This document shows, in pieces, positions 47,945-55,169 of a stretch of DNA of 55,248 nt. The stretch covers positions 1 through 55,248 of the forward strand of contig NZ_JAKEVM010000011.1 of assembly GCF_022398475.1 (NCBI RefSeq), read 5' to 3'. Every line of letters begins with the position of its first letter. Within the stretch, counting starts at the first letter, position 1. The notes below the pieces were generated by a model that saw only the letters and a program-made list of their open reading frames with translations, was not told where the DNA came from and searched no databases. Source of the stretch: Pseudoalteromonas shioyasakiensis. GTDB taxonomy: Bacteria; Pseudomonadota; Gammaproteobacteria; Enterobacterales; Alteromonadaceae. Position numbers and translations under genes: made by a program.

Positions 47945-49193
47945 ACTCGACTCCGAGTTGCTTTGCCACATTTACAGCACTTCTTACACCGTCTTCGTGG
48001 AAGCCGTTGTACCAGTACGCACCGCAAAAATAGCTATTATTTTTACCGTCTATAAGAGGCTTTTGCTGCTGAGCGGCAATCGACTGTTTATTAAATACCG
48101 GATGATGATAGGTAAACTCGCGTAAAATTTTATCTTTTTTGATGCCATCAAGGTGGTTAAGCGTGACACAAAATTGCGTGTCGCTCTTAATGCCTTGCAA
48201 AATATTCATCTGATAAGTCACAACAGCAGCTTTGTCTGTGTTGTTATTTAACAGATAATTCCAGCTCGCCCATGCGGCTTTGCGTTTAGGTAGCAGTGTA
48301 GTATCAGTGTGTAGTACCACTGAATTAGCCGTATAAGGTATAGCTGCGAGAACGCTTTTTTCGTCTTCGCTAGGGTCTAATAACAGCTTTAAAGCTTGAT
48401 CTGAGTGACAAGCAAACACAACTTTGTCGAATGTTTCACTATGACCATCATCGAAATGGACATGCACACTATCATCTTTTCTAGATACCGAGCTGATATT
48501 ACTATTTAAACGAATTTTATCAGCAAAACCTTGGATCATAGGTTTAATGTATTCGCGAGAGCCACCCGGAATAACATACCACTGCGGGCGATTAGTGATA
48601 TCCAACAAACCGTGGTTATAAAAAAACTTAACAAAAAACTCTACGCCAACTTGTGCCATTTCTTTAATGCTTGTAGACCAAATAGCAGCGCCCATCGGCA
48701 AGATATAATGAAAACGAAAGAACTCGTTAAAGTCATGCTCGTCTAAAAACTCGCCTAGAGTTTGATTTTCTTTATAATTTTTTTCAGCATGTAATGATTT
48801 ACACACATCATTAAAGCGCACAATGTCTTTTAAAAGTTTCCAGAATTTAGGGCGAAAGATATTGCGCTTTTGTGCGAACAAACTCCAAAAAGTATGGCCG
48901 TTATATTCAAAGCCGGTTTGTTCGTTATGCACACTAAAGCTCATTTGCGTTTTCTGACGCTCAACACCCAAGCGCTTAAGTAGTTTTTCAAAATATGGGT
49001 AAGTTCGGTCGTTAAAGACAATAAAGCCTGTATCAACAGCGTACTCAACGCCATCAACTTTTACGTCTATGGTTGCAGTATGGCCACCTATGTAGTCGTT
49101 TTTCTCAAATACGGTTACATCGTAGTGCTTATGCAATAGGTGCGCACAGCTTAAACCCGCTATGCCAGATCCAATAACAGCCACTTTTTTCAA
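47937..49193 (-). CDS. FAD-dependent amine-oxidase-like oxidoreductase
   Basis: 418 residues from TTG 49193, which overlaps the SDR stop as TTGA; AAAGGA lies 9 nt upstream. The dinucleotide loop is AVIGSGIAGLSCAHLL, followed by the NAD(P)/FAD-binding HYDVTVFEKNDYIGGHTATI. YAVDTGFIVFNDRTYP and FCGAYWYNGFHEDGVRSA near the C terminus are typical of this amine-oxidase-like family. Partners Cfa and DUF1365 are encoded downstream. It may oxidise a methylated acyl chain, as proposed for furan fatty acid synthesis; that is inference. Confidence 0.88.
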   Translation of the reverse strand: MKKVAVIGSGIAGLSCAHLLHKHYDVTVFEKNDYIGGHTATIDVKVDGVEYAVDTGFIVFNDRTYPYFEKLLKRLGVERQKTQMSFSVHNEQTGFEYNGHTFWSLFAQKRNIFRPKFWKLLKDIVRFNDVCKSLHAEKNYKENQTLGEFLDEHDFNEFFRFHYILPMGAAIWSTSIKEMAQVGVEFFVKFFYNHGLLDITNRPQWYVIPGGSREYIKPMIQGFADKIRLNSNISSVSRKDDSVHVHFDDGHSETFDKVVFACHSDQALKLLLDPSEDEKSVLAAIPYTANSVVLHTDTTLLPKRKAAWASWNYLLNNNTDKAAVVTYQMNILQGIKSDTQFCVTLNHLDGIKKDKILREFTYHHPVFNKQSIAAQQQKPLIDGKNNSYFCGAYWYNGFHEDGVRSAVNVAKQLGVEFE

Positions 49194-49900
49194 CGTGATA
49201 ATCCTTTTGCAAGCTTCAGCCAAAGTGGCGTAGGAAGCATTCTTAAAAATTTTAAAATGAAGGTAAAACGGTGCGGAAAGTGCACTTCTTTGCGCCTTTT
49301 CGCGACCCCTTTATAAATATAATTTGCCGCTTTTTCTGCACTCACCGCCATTGGCATTGGAAAGTCATTTTTGTCTGTAAGCGGCGTTTTAACAAAACCT
49401 GGGTGAACTAAAGTGACATCGATATCTTTTAAATCAACCGCCAAGCTATTGGCTAAATAACTTACACCGGCTTTAGACGCACCATATGCTTGGCTGCGTG
49501 GTAAGGGTAAATAAGTCACACTAGAGCTTACGATTACAAGCTGACCACCGGGCTTTATTTTTGGTAATAACGCCTCCAGGCAATAGCCCATACTGAGCAA
49601 GTTGGTCGTGATCACCCGCTCAAACAAACTGCTGTCAAAATTGCGAGCATCATCAATGTATTCACAATTGCCAGCATTGAGAATAACCCGGTCAAATTGT
49701 GTATAAGCCACTGTGCTCGAACGAATATCTTGAAGGTCGGTTGCGTCAAACTGGCAAGACTCTATATTTTGATGCTGGCTCAATTTAGCAAGCTTTTCTG
49801 TATTTCTACCGCATGCAATGACCTGTTCATTATTGTCTGCATAAAGCTTTGCTAATGACTCGCCAATACCTGAGGTAGCACCTGTAATTAATGTCGTCAT
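49190..49900 (-). CDS. Short-chain dehydrogenase/reductase
   Basis: 236 residues. The Rossmann motif TGATSGIGESLA is at residues 6-17, NAG in ILNAGN, and the catalytic Tyr and Lys in YGASKAGVSYL (YxxxK). HPGFVKTPLTD is the typical post-active-site loop. Cytosolic, probably NADP(H)-dependent because a basic residue (GRNTEK) follows strand 2. It is translationally coupled both ways: TAATG with the SnoaL-like gene and TTGA with the FAD gene. Substrate unknown. Confidence 0.9.
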   Translation of the reverse strand: MTTLITGATSGIGESLAKLYADNNEQVIACGRNTEKLAKLSQHQNIESCQFDATDLQDIRSSTVAYTQFDRVILNAGNCEYIDDARNFDSSLFERVITTNLLSMGYCLEALLPKIKPGGQLVIVSSSVTYLPLPRSQAYGASKAGVSYLANSLAVDLKDIDVTLVHPGFVKTPLTDKNDFPMPMAVSAEKAANYIYKGVAKRRKEVHFPHRFTFILKFLRMLPTPLWLKLAKGLSR

Positions 49901-50346
49901 TATGCACTCGCTCTTTTATCGATGTATTTCACAGCCGAGCCAAGCACTGGAATATGCCTATAAAGCATAGCGCCTACATCAAAATAATCGCGGTGATTAA
50001 TTATTTTATTGCTAGCAAATTTTAAACGGCTATGACCCGCAACCGAGATTGCTTTGCCTTTGTTTAGCTTTGGATGGCGATAATACATGGTCCAATAGAT
50101 AAAAGCGGTGTCGTCTTTGCTCTGAATATTTTCAGTAACATAGCTGTCTTCGATAGCGAATTCACAAGAAAGCACATTGGCGTAGAGGTTTTTGAAATAG
50201 TCACGCAGCTCCCCAAGACCATTTACTGCATGCAAAGGATCTGCAAACTGGATATCTGGGTGATAAATTTCATCCAGTAACTGTAAATTGTCTTTATTGA
50301 GTGATTGATAAACATCAATAAACCTATCAAGGATCGCCTTGTCCAT
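49900..50346 (-). CDS. SnoaL/NTF2-like protein
   Basis: 148 residues. LDEIYHPDIQFADPLHAVNGLGELRDYF and the final beta-sheet segments DTAFIYWTMYYRH and AGHSRLKF fit the cone-shaped NTF2-like fold, which includes polyketide cyclases and isomerases. It lies between photolyase (1 bp gap) and the SDR gene (1 bp overlap). A role as a small-molecule isomerase or carrier within the lipid-modifying set is plausible but unproven. Confidence 0.82.
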   Translation of the reverse strand: MDKAILDRFIDVYQSLNKDNLQLLDEIYHPDIQFADPLHAVNGLGELRDYFKNLYANVLSCEFAIEDSYVTENIQSKDDTAFIYWTMYYRHPKLNKGKAISVAGHSRLKFASNKIINHRDYFDVGAMLYRHIPVLGSAVKYIDKRASA

Positions 50347-50347
50347 G

Positions 50348-51739
50348 TCACACCTTAAATGCGTTTAGCGCTCGCTCTCGCGCGGCTTTATGATCAACAA
50401 TTGCTGGCCAATAACTGCTCGACTTACCCTGTTTCGCTAAATAATCATGCGGAAAATGGATTTGTTTAGCAGGTATTTTTTCCAGCTCTGGTAAATATTT
50501 ACGGATAAATTCACCATCTGGATCAAATCGCTCACTTTGGGTGATAGGATTAAAAATTCGAAAATACGGCTGAGCATCACACCCCGTACTTGCAGCCCAT
50601 TGCCAGCCACCGTTGTTAGATGCAAGGTCGCCGTCTATGAGATGCTGCATAAAAAAGCGTTCGCCTTTACGCCAATCAATTAATAAGTGCTTAGTTAAAA
50701 AGCTCGCGACCACCATGCGTAAACGGTTATGCATCCAGCCAGTTTGCAGTAGCTGCCTCATTGCAGCATCGACTAACGGGTAGCCTGTTTTACCTTCGCA
50801 CCATGCTTTAAAGTCGCTTTCATCATCACGCCACTTCACGGCGTTGTATTTCTCATTAAAGTTATCGTATTTATTTAGATTTGGATAGATAGCGATAAGA
50901 TGACGGTAAAACTCACGCCAAATCAGTTCGTTAACCCAACAAAACAAGTTACTTTTACTACTTCGTAGTACATCCGGGTGGCGCTGCTGGATCAGTGCCA
51001 ATAGTTGATGAACGCTAATAATGCCAAGTGCTAAGTAAGGGCTTAAACCTGAAGTGCCTTTAATGCTTGGGATATCACGCTGGTCTTGATATGTTGCTAG
51101 CTTCTCTTCAATAAAGCGCGCGCAAACGTGGCTGAGCGTTTCATCATCGACAGGCCACTTTTCTGAGTTGCCGTCTGAGGCTAATAACTCACTTGGCTGC
51201 CACTCAATGGGCTCGAACATCTCTGGCGGCTCAGCAAAATAAAAGTGGGTGTCTTGATAAACTTTTAGCCATGCATTTTTAAATGGCGTGAATACTTTAA
51301 ACATTTCGCCGCTTTGATTCTTGATACTCCCTGGCGGCGCAATTACATCGCCGTCGTATGCGCAAAAAGCAATCCCTTTACTATCAGCGTACTGTAAAAA
51401 GGCATTATCTCGGTTTACTTCATTAAGCTCATATTCGTTGTTAGCGTATACATTTTTTACTTGGTGTTGCTCGCAAAATGACGCTAATTTTTCAACACAA
51501 CCGGCGTAATCAGCTGCATCAATAATATGTAATTCAATACCTTTACTTGCTAAAAGCTTCCCCAAGAAGCTAAGCCTACGCTTTAATAAATCTAGCTGAA
51601 TATCAGCCACATCATGCTTTTGCCATTGCTTTTCAGTAATAAAAAATACCGCATTTCTGCAACCATTTTCGATTGCCTGATACAAAGCGTCGTTATTAAA
51701 AAGGCGCAGATCGCGCCTAAACCAAAATAATGTATTCAT
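50348..51739 (-). CDS. phrB: Deoxyribodipyrimidine photolyase
   Basis: 463 residues. N-terminal photolyase domain (LFWFRRDLRLFNNDAL) and the C-terminal FAD domain with SPYLALGIISV, WREFYRHL, GYPLVDAAMRQL, WMHNRLRMVVASFL and DWRKGERFFMQHLIDGDLASNNGGWQWAASTG. Uses light to split cyclobutane dimers in DNA; class I CPD type by resemblance to E. coli PhrB. Its TAATG overlap with the upstream DUF523-DUF1722 gene repeats the E. coli ybgA-phrB pairing. Photolyase is a known target of RpoE/ChrR in Rhodobacter. Confidence 0.95.
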   Translation of the reverse strand: MNTLFWFRRDLRLFNNDALYQAIENGCRNAVFFITEKQWQKHDVADIQLDLLKRRLSFLGKLLASKGIELHIIDAADYAGCVEKLASFCEQHQVKNVYANNEYELNEVNRDNAFLQYADSKGIAFCAYDGDVIAPPGSIKNQSGEMFKVFTPFKNAWLKVYQDTHFYFAEPPEMFEPIEWQPSELLASDGNSEKWPVDDETLSHVCARFIEEKLATYQDQRDIPSIKGTSGLSPYLALGIISVHQLLALIQQRHPDVLRSSKSNLFCWVNELIWREFYRHLIAIYPNLNKYDNFNEKYNAVKWRDDESDFKAWCEGKTGYPLVDAAMRQLLQTGWMHNRLRMVVASFLTKHLLIDWRKGERFFMQHLIDGDLASNNGGWQWAASTGCDAQPYFRIFNPITQSERFDPDGEFIRKYLPELEKIPAKQIHFPHDYLAKQGKSSSYWPAIVDHKAARERALNAFKV

Positions 51740-52692
51740 TAAATTCCGTAGCGTAGTTTTAATTCGTTCGGATAGGGGTCAAGATACACTTGCTGAGCAA
51801 GATACTCGTTTGGGTGCACTTTTAAATGATGCTTAATTAACGTAAGAGGTACGTAAAGTGGCACTAACCCTTGGCGATATTCATCGATGGCATCACGTAG
51901 TTCTTGCTTTTCAATCTTAGAAAGCGATTTTTTAAAATAACCTTGCAAGTGCATTAATGTATTAGCGTTATTTTTACGTGAAGCTGGTTTTTTAAGGGCT
52001 GTCATTAACCCCAAAATATATTCATCAGCCAAAGTTTGGATATCTTCGCCATCAAAAGTACCAAGCAGATTTCCTAAGCTACGGTAAGCTTCGTAGTTAT
52101 GAGCCATCAATAAGTACTTATATTGGGCATGAAACTGAGTCAATCTATGTACTGTGAGTGGTTGTTCGCTTAATGTTTGCCAGTGCTTATAGGTATAAAC
52201 ACGCATTACAAAGTTTTCGCGAAGGTGCATATCATTTAAACGACCGTTTTCTTCGCAAGGTAACAATGGGTTATGTGCCATTATTTGCTCTGCAAAAAAG
52301 CCGATACCTTCTGAGGTATTGCCCGTTCCCGCTTCGTTGTAGATTTTAATACGTTCCATTCCGCAACTAGGGCTTTTGGCACAAAATACAAAGCCGCTTA
52401 AATCTGCAGTTTGCTCTGTCGCAACACGTTTACCGTATTCTGTTAATTTAGGGCCAACATCGCCAGTGCCATCTGGGCGGCACACTTTAATAGTATCGCC
52501 AACACGCACTTGACGAATAGTTGGTCGAGGGATTGGCAGGCCTACCGCTACTTCAGGACAAAACTTTTTATATTCAACATGGTTAGCCAACTCATCCATG
52601 CAAAAATTAGATTTTTTGTGCCCGCTGTCAAAGCGAACTTTGTCGCCTGCTAAGCAGGCGCTTAAACCAATTTTAATTGTCGATTGCTGCAT
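51739..52692 (-). CDS. DUF523-DUF1722 protein (YbgA-like)
   Basis: 317 residues from ATG 52692. The N-terminal DUF523 domain has three conserved cysteines in SACLAG (C13), FCPEV (C45) and KSPSCG (C110), the pattern used by TudS thiouracil desulfidases for a [4Fe-4S] cluster. The C-terminal DUF1722 domain (about 185-310; HRLTQFHAQYKYLLMAHN) matches YbgA. Position before photolyase is as in E. coli. A role in handling thiolated nucleobases formed or damaged by light is an inference. Confidence 0.85.
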   Translation of the reverse strand: MQQSTIKIGLSACLAGDKVRFDSGHKKSNFCMDELANHVEYKKFCPEVAVGLPIPRPTIRQVRVGDTIKVCRPDGTGDVGPKLTEYGKRVATEQTADLSGFVFCAKSPSCGMERIKIYNEAGTGNTSEGIGFFAEQIMAHNPLLPCEENGRLNDMHLRENFVMRVYTYKHWQTLSEQPLTVHRLTQFHAQYKYLLMAHNYEAYRSLGNLLGTFDGEDIQTLADEYILGLMTALKKPASRKNNANTLMHLQGYFKKSLSKIEKQELRDAIDEYRQGLVPLYVPLTLIKHHLKVHPNEYLAQQVYLDPYPNELKLRYGI

Positions 52693-52702
52693 ATAAACTC
52701 TA

Positions 52703-53353
52703 CTAATAGATAAGATTACCAATTGGGTTCAGTAATTTACTAATACCTTTATTGAAGTGTAGGGCACTACTAACAACTGTAAAGCACAAGCACCCTTCAA
52801 TCGTTTTTGGTGTGTGATTGTGACGACCATCTAACATCATAAAGTCACCCGGTACATAGTGTCCGTCTTCATCACTAAACTCCCCATCTAATAATAAAGT
52901 GAGCTCAAATCCAGTATGAGTGTGCTCAGGTATTTCACCACCCGCATCAATATGAAGCAGGCTTGCTCGTAATGGGCCATCTTCTAAATCAATACGAGAG
53001 CGGGCAAGTTTGCCTATTTGCATAAAATTGCTGTGGCCAATGCGTGTAAGTGCTCTAGGTAAAGTGTAGGTTTTATCTTTAACATCAACTGACACCTGTT
53101 CTTGCTCGTACACTTCATCAATTGATTCATCAGCGGTGATGGCATCAAAAAGTGTTTTATCGAACATATCATCCAAGTCGGTAGCTGATTCAGTAAAAAC
53201 ATTATCAGCATTTTTCGCTTCAAGCGCAGCGAGTTCGTTTTGACACACAGGGCACATTTCAACATGAATAGCGACTGCAACACTCAAAGTGGCAGGTAGA
53301 TTACCTTCACTGAACTTGGCAAGCAATTCGTTGCTAGGATGGTGCTTAATCAT
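52703..53353 (-). CDS. chrR: ChrR-type zinc anti-sigma factor with cupin domain
   Basis: 216 residues from ATG 53353. The zinc anti-sigma domain has His5, His30, Cys34 and Cys37 (HVEMCPVC), the spacing of Rhodobacter ChrR. The C-terminal cupin (about 120-205) has HTHTGFE with His144, His146 and Glu150, and a later His in GRHNH near 178-180, again offset by about three residues from ChrR. It binds and inhibits the adjacent sigma factor and releases it under singlet oxygen. It overlaps rpoE by 8 bp. Confidence 0.93.
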   Translation of the reverse strand: MIKHHPSNELLAKFSEGNLPATLSVAVAIHVEMCPVCQNELAALEAKNADNVFTESATDLDDMFDKTLFDAITADESIDEVYEQEQVSVDVKDKTYTLPRALTRIGHSNFMQIGKLARSRIDLEDGPLRASLLHIDAGGEIPEHTHTGFELTLLLDGEFSDEDGHYVPGDFMMLDGRHNHTPKTIEGCLCFTVVSSALHFNKGISKLLNPIGNLIY

Positions 53354-53969
53354 GGTGATCTCCCATTTCATTGCGTAACTTCTGCAAGGCTAAGCGAAGA
53401 CGAGATTTCACTGTGCCTACGGGAATATTTAAATGTTCAGCAAGCTGCTCTTGCGACATATCTTGAAAGTACACCCCGCGCACAACTTCACGTTGCGCAA
53501 GCGGTAGTTTATCAAGGTACTGTTTGATCTGTTTATCTTCTAAGTGGTCACTGAATTCGTGCTGGCCCGGCTCGGCTTCATCTATCAATGGCCAGATATC
53601 TTCACTAATGCACTCTTCTTTGCTGCTCTTCATTTTTCTTAGCATATCGAAAGAGGCATTACGCATTACTGTGTATACCCAAGTTGTCGCTGCACCTTTT
53701 TCTTTGTGGTAAAGGTGTGCTTTACGCCAAACTGAGGTTAGTGTTTCTTGAACTAATTCCATCGCTTGTGCTTCAGAACCGAACTGCTTTATTCCAAAAC
53801 GTTTAATTTTTGGTGAGAAATATTGGAAAAGTATTGCAAACGCACGTTTATCACGGTGCTCAGCAACAGCAAATAAAGCATCAGCAAGCTCTTTGCTTGG
53901 AGTATCTGGCATGGCAGAGTATTGACCTGTGTTAGGTTTACAACCTGTTTGAAGTTGTTGACTTACCAT
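53346..53969 (-). CDS. rpoE: ECF sigma factor, ECF11 (RpoE/ChrR) type
   Basis: 207 residues from ATG 53969; the TTG five codons earlier is less likely. Region 2 (LFQYFSPKIKRFGIKQFGSEAQAMELVQETLTSVWRKA, with AATTWVYTVMRNASFDMLRK) and region 4 (LPLAQREVVRGVYFQDMSQEQLAEHLNIPVGTVKSRLRLALQKLR) are complete. No region 3 is present, as expected of ECF sigmas. Preceded by its own candidate promoter at 54002-54029, so it is probably autoregulated. Pairs with ChrR. Confidence 0.94.
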   Translation of the reverse strand: MVSQQLQTGCKPNTGQYSAMPDTPSKELADALFAVAEHRDKRAFAILFQYFSPKIKRFGIKQFGSEAQAMELVQETLTSVWRKAHLYHKEKGAATTWVYTVMRNASFDMLRKMKSSKEECISEDIWPLIDEAEPGQHEFSDHLEDKQIKQYLDKLPLAQREVVRGVYFQDMSQEQLAEHLNIPVGTVKSRLRLALQKLRNEMGDHHD

Positions 53970-54001
53970 CTTTATGTCATCCAATTATTGTCGTTTAAAG
54001 T

Positions 54002-54029
54002 AATACGGCAAATAGTTGATGTTAGATCA
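54002..54029 (-). promoter_or_regulatory. Candidate ECF11-type promoter of the sigma operon
   Basis: On the minus strand TGATCT, N16, CGTATT. The -10 element ends 33 nt before the sigma gene ATG. The TGATC -35 element is the known core of RpoE/ChrR-dependent promoters; the CGTA -10 form is read from the three copies here. Confidence 0.75.
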
Positions 54030-54031
54030 CA

Positions 54032-54610
54032 TTAATCAGTAAATTCGTTGTTGATTAGAGTATGGAGGAAACTTAGCAAGTTTTCAAAGTTAGATTTATA
54101 AGCAAGTTGTTGTTTTTTAACTAACGATATTGGCAAAATTTCAAGCCAACGGGCAACAACCCAAGCAAGGTTATCGAATTGTGGGACTTTATATAGGCCT
54201 GCTAAATCCGGCTGATTTGCAAATACAGCACGAAGTGTGTCACTCAATAAAGTGTTTTCGTCATTAATTGGCGTGCTTACGTACCATGAAGGTGACGTAA
54301 TTATTTCGATGTCAGCATGTCGAAGTTGCTGCTTATCCTGAAAAGCGTTATGCATAGACACTGCATGCTCAGCATAAACATCAATTAATAATTGACCATT
54401 ATCATCTTGATTGAAGTCGGTTATTTGCACTAAACAACCAATTTCGGGCAAGTTAAGATCTGTATCGTGTTGGTAAGTGCACAGCACAAAACCAGTGTTA
54501 TCTTGTACAGCTTCTTTGACCATCGTTAAGTAACGCTGCTCAAAAATTCTTAGCTTGGTGAACCCTTCAGGTAAAATAAAAACCGGTAAAGGAAAAATCG
54601 CACGCTTCAT
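54032..54610 (-). CDS. LON-N (Lon substrate-binding) domain protein
   Basis: 192 residues. FPLPVFILPEGFTKLRIFEQRYLTMVK is the start of a LON-N domain, and LPEIGCLVQITDFNQDDNGQLLIDVYAEH is its beta barrel. No Lon AAA+ or protease domain follows, so it is a stand-alone peptidase-substrate-binding domain protein, as found in many proteobacteria. It may act as an adaptor or bind protein. It ends 2 bp from the sigma promoter and has its own ECF-type promoter at 54643-54670. Confidence 0.88.
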   Translation of the reverse strand: MKRAIFPLPVFILPEGFTKLRIFEQRYLTMVKEAVQDNTGFVLCTYQHDTDLNLPEIGCLVQITDFNQDDNGQLLIDVYAEHAVSMHNAFQDKQQLRHADIEIITSPSWYVSTPINDENTLLSDTLRAVFANQPDLAGLYKVPQFDNLAWVVARWLEILPISLVKKQQLAYKSNFENLLSFLHTLINNEFTD

Positions 54611-54642
54611 AAAGTCTACTATTCTAAAACCACATGCCTTTA

Positions 54643-54670
54643 ATTACGTGCGCTTTTAATCCGCCGATCA
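54643..54670 (-). promoter_or_regulatory. Candidate ECF11-type promoter before the LON-N gene
   Basis: On the minus strand TGATCG, N16, CGTAAT. The -10 element ends 33 nt before the ATG. It matches the two other copies in both elements, spacing and distance. Confidence 0.68.
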
Positions 54671-54704
54671 ATATTTCATGAAATCTTAATATCTACTTTG
54701 TACC

Positions 54705-54818
54705 TTAGAAGTTGAACCATTGTGCAACGTTACGAAATAATTCGATAGATGCATATGCACTGAGTAAACTCAAAACCGGTGCAACCATAAGTAAAAATAA
54801 GCTGATTTCACTACTCAT
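54705..54818 (-). CDS. Candidate 37-residue membrane miniprotein
   Basis: ATG 54818 has AAGGA 9 nt upstream. The product MSSEISLFLLMVAPVLSLLS continues through a short hydrophobic-to-amphipathic region to end in WFNF. One transmembrane helix is likely (residues 6-22). It begins 12 bp after the secreted 92-residue gene on the same strand, so a two-gene unit is plausible. Too short to be certain; no family recognised. Confidence 0.5.
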   Translation of the reverse strand: MSSEISLFLLMVAPVLSLLSAYASIELFRNVAQWFNF

Positions 54819-54830
54819 TGTCTTGTTTCC

Positions 54831-55109
54831 TTACTGCTTGTTTGTTGCTTTAGGAGCTTGAGCAACTTTTAACTCTTCTTCTTTCGAAGCAATTGCATCT
54901 TCACTCATGTAAGTATCTAGTAACTTTTGAGCATCAAACTCAATGCTGTTCATTACGCTTTCCTTCAGCTCGTTACTCGCTTGTTGAACATAGCTTTTAA
55001 CAGATTGTGTAATTGTGTTGCTGATATCTAATTCAAAGTCAGTAGCACTTGCTTGAGTTGACCCTAATACAAGTAACGCAGCAGTAGTTAATTTAAGTGA
55101 GTTATTCAT
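54831..55109 (-). CDS. Small secreted hypothetical protein
   Basis: 92 residues with a signal peptide (MNNSLKLTTAALLVLGSTQASA). The mature part is acidic and helical, with a possible coiled segment at about 38-68 (SVKSYVQQASNELKESVMN) and a disordered tail. AAGGAAT precedes the ATG. It is followed by the candidate miniprotein. A perfect dyad (55131-55152) stands upstream. I do not recognise a family. Confidence 0.7.
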   Translation of the reverse strand: MNNSLKLTTAALLVLGSTQASATDFELDISNTITQSVKSYVQQASNELKESVMNSIEFDAQKLLDTYMSEDAIASKEEELKVAQAPKATNKQ

Positions 55110-55130
55110 AGTGGTATTCCTTGTCTCTTT

Positions 55131-55152
55131 AAGTAATTAGTCGTAATTACTT
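55131..55152. promoter_or_regulatory. Perfect dyad upstream of the secreted 92-residue gene
   Basis: AAGTAATTA-GTCG-TAATTACTT has 9-bp arms and a 4-nt centre, ending 22 bp before the start codon. It may be an operator or a leader hairpin that affects translation. Confidence 0.5.
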
Positions 55153-55153
55153 A

Positions 55154-55169
55154 ATCAAAGGTTGTGCCA
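55154..55169 (-). promoter_or_regulatory. Weak sigma-54-like promoter candidate
   Basis: Minus strand TGGCAC, N5, TTGAT resembles TGGCAC-N5-TTGCW, with GG and GA ten bases apart but the -12 GC replaced by GA. It lies just upstream of the dyad. Reported only as a possibility. Confidence 0.25.

Noticed and set aside
51240-51254. TAAAAGTGGGTGTCT inside the photolyase gene matches the RAYT-associated repeat.
   Set aside because: It lies in conserved photolyase coding sequence with no second copy nearby, so chance is the simplest explanation; worth only a note for genome-wide counts.
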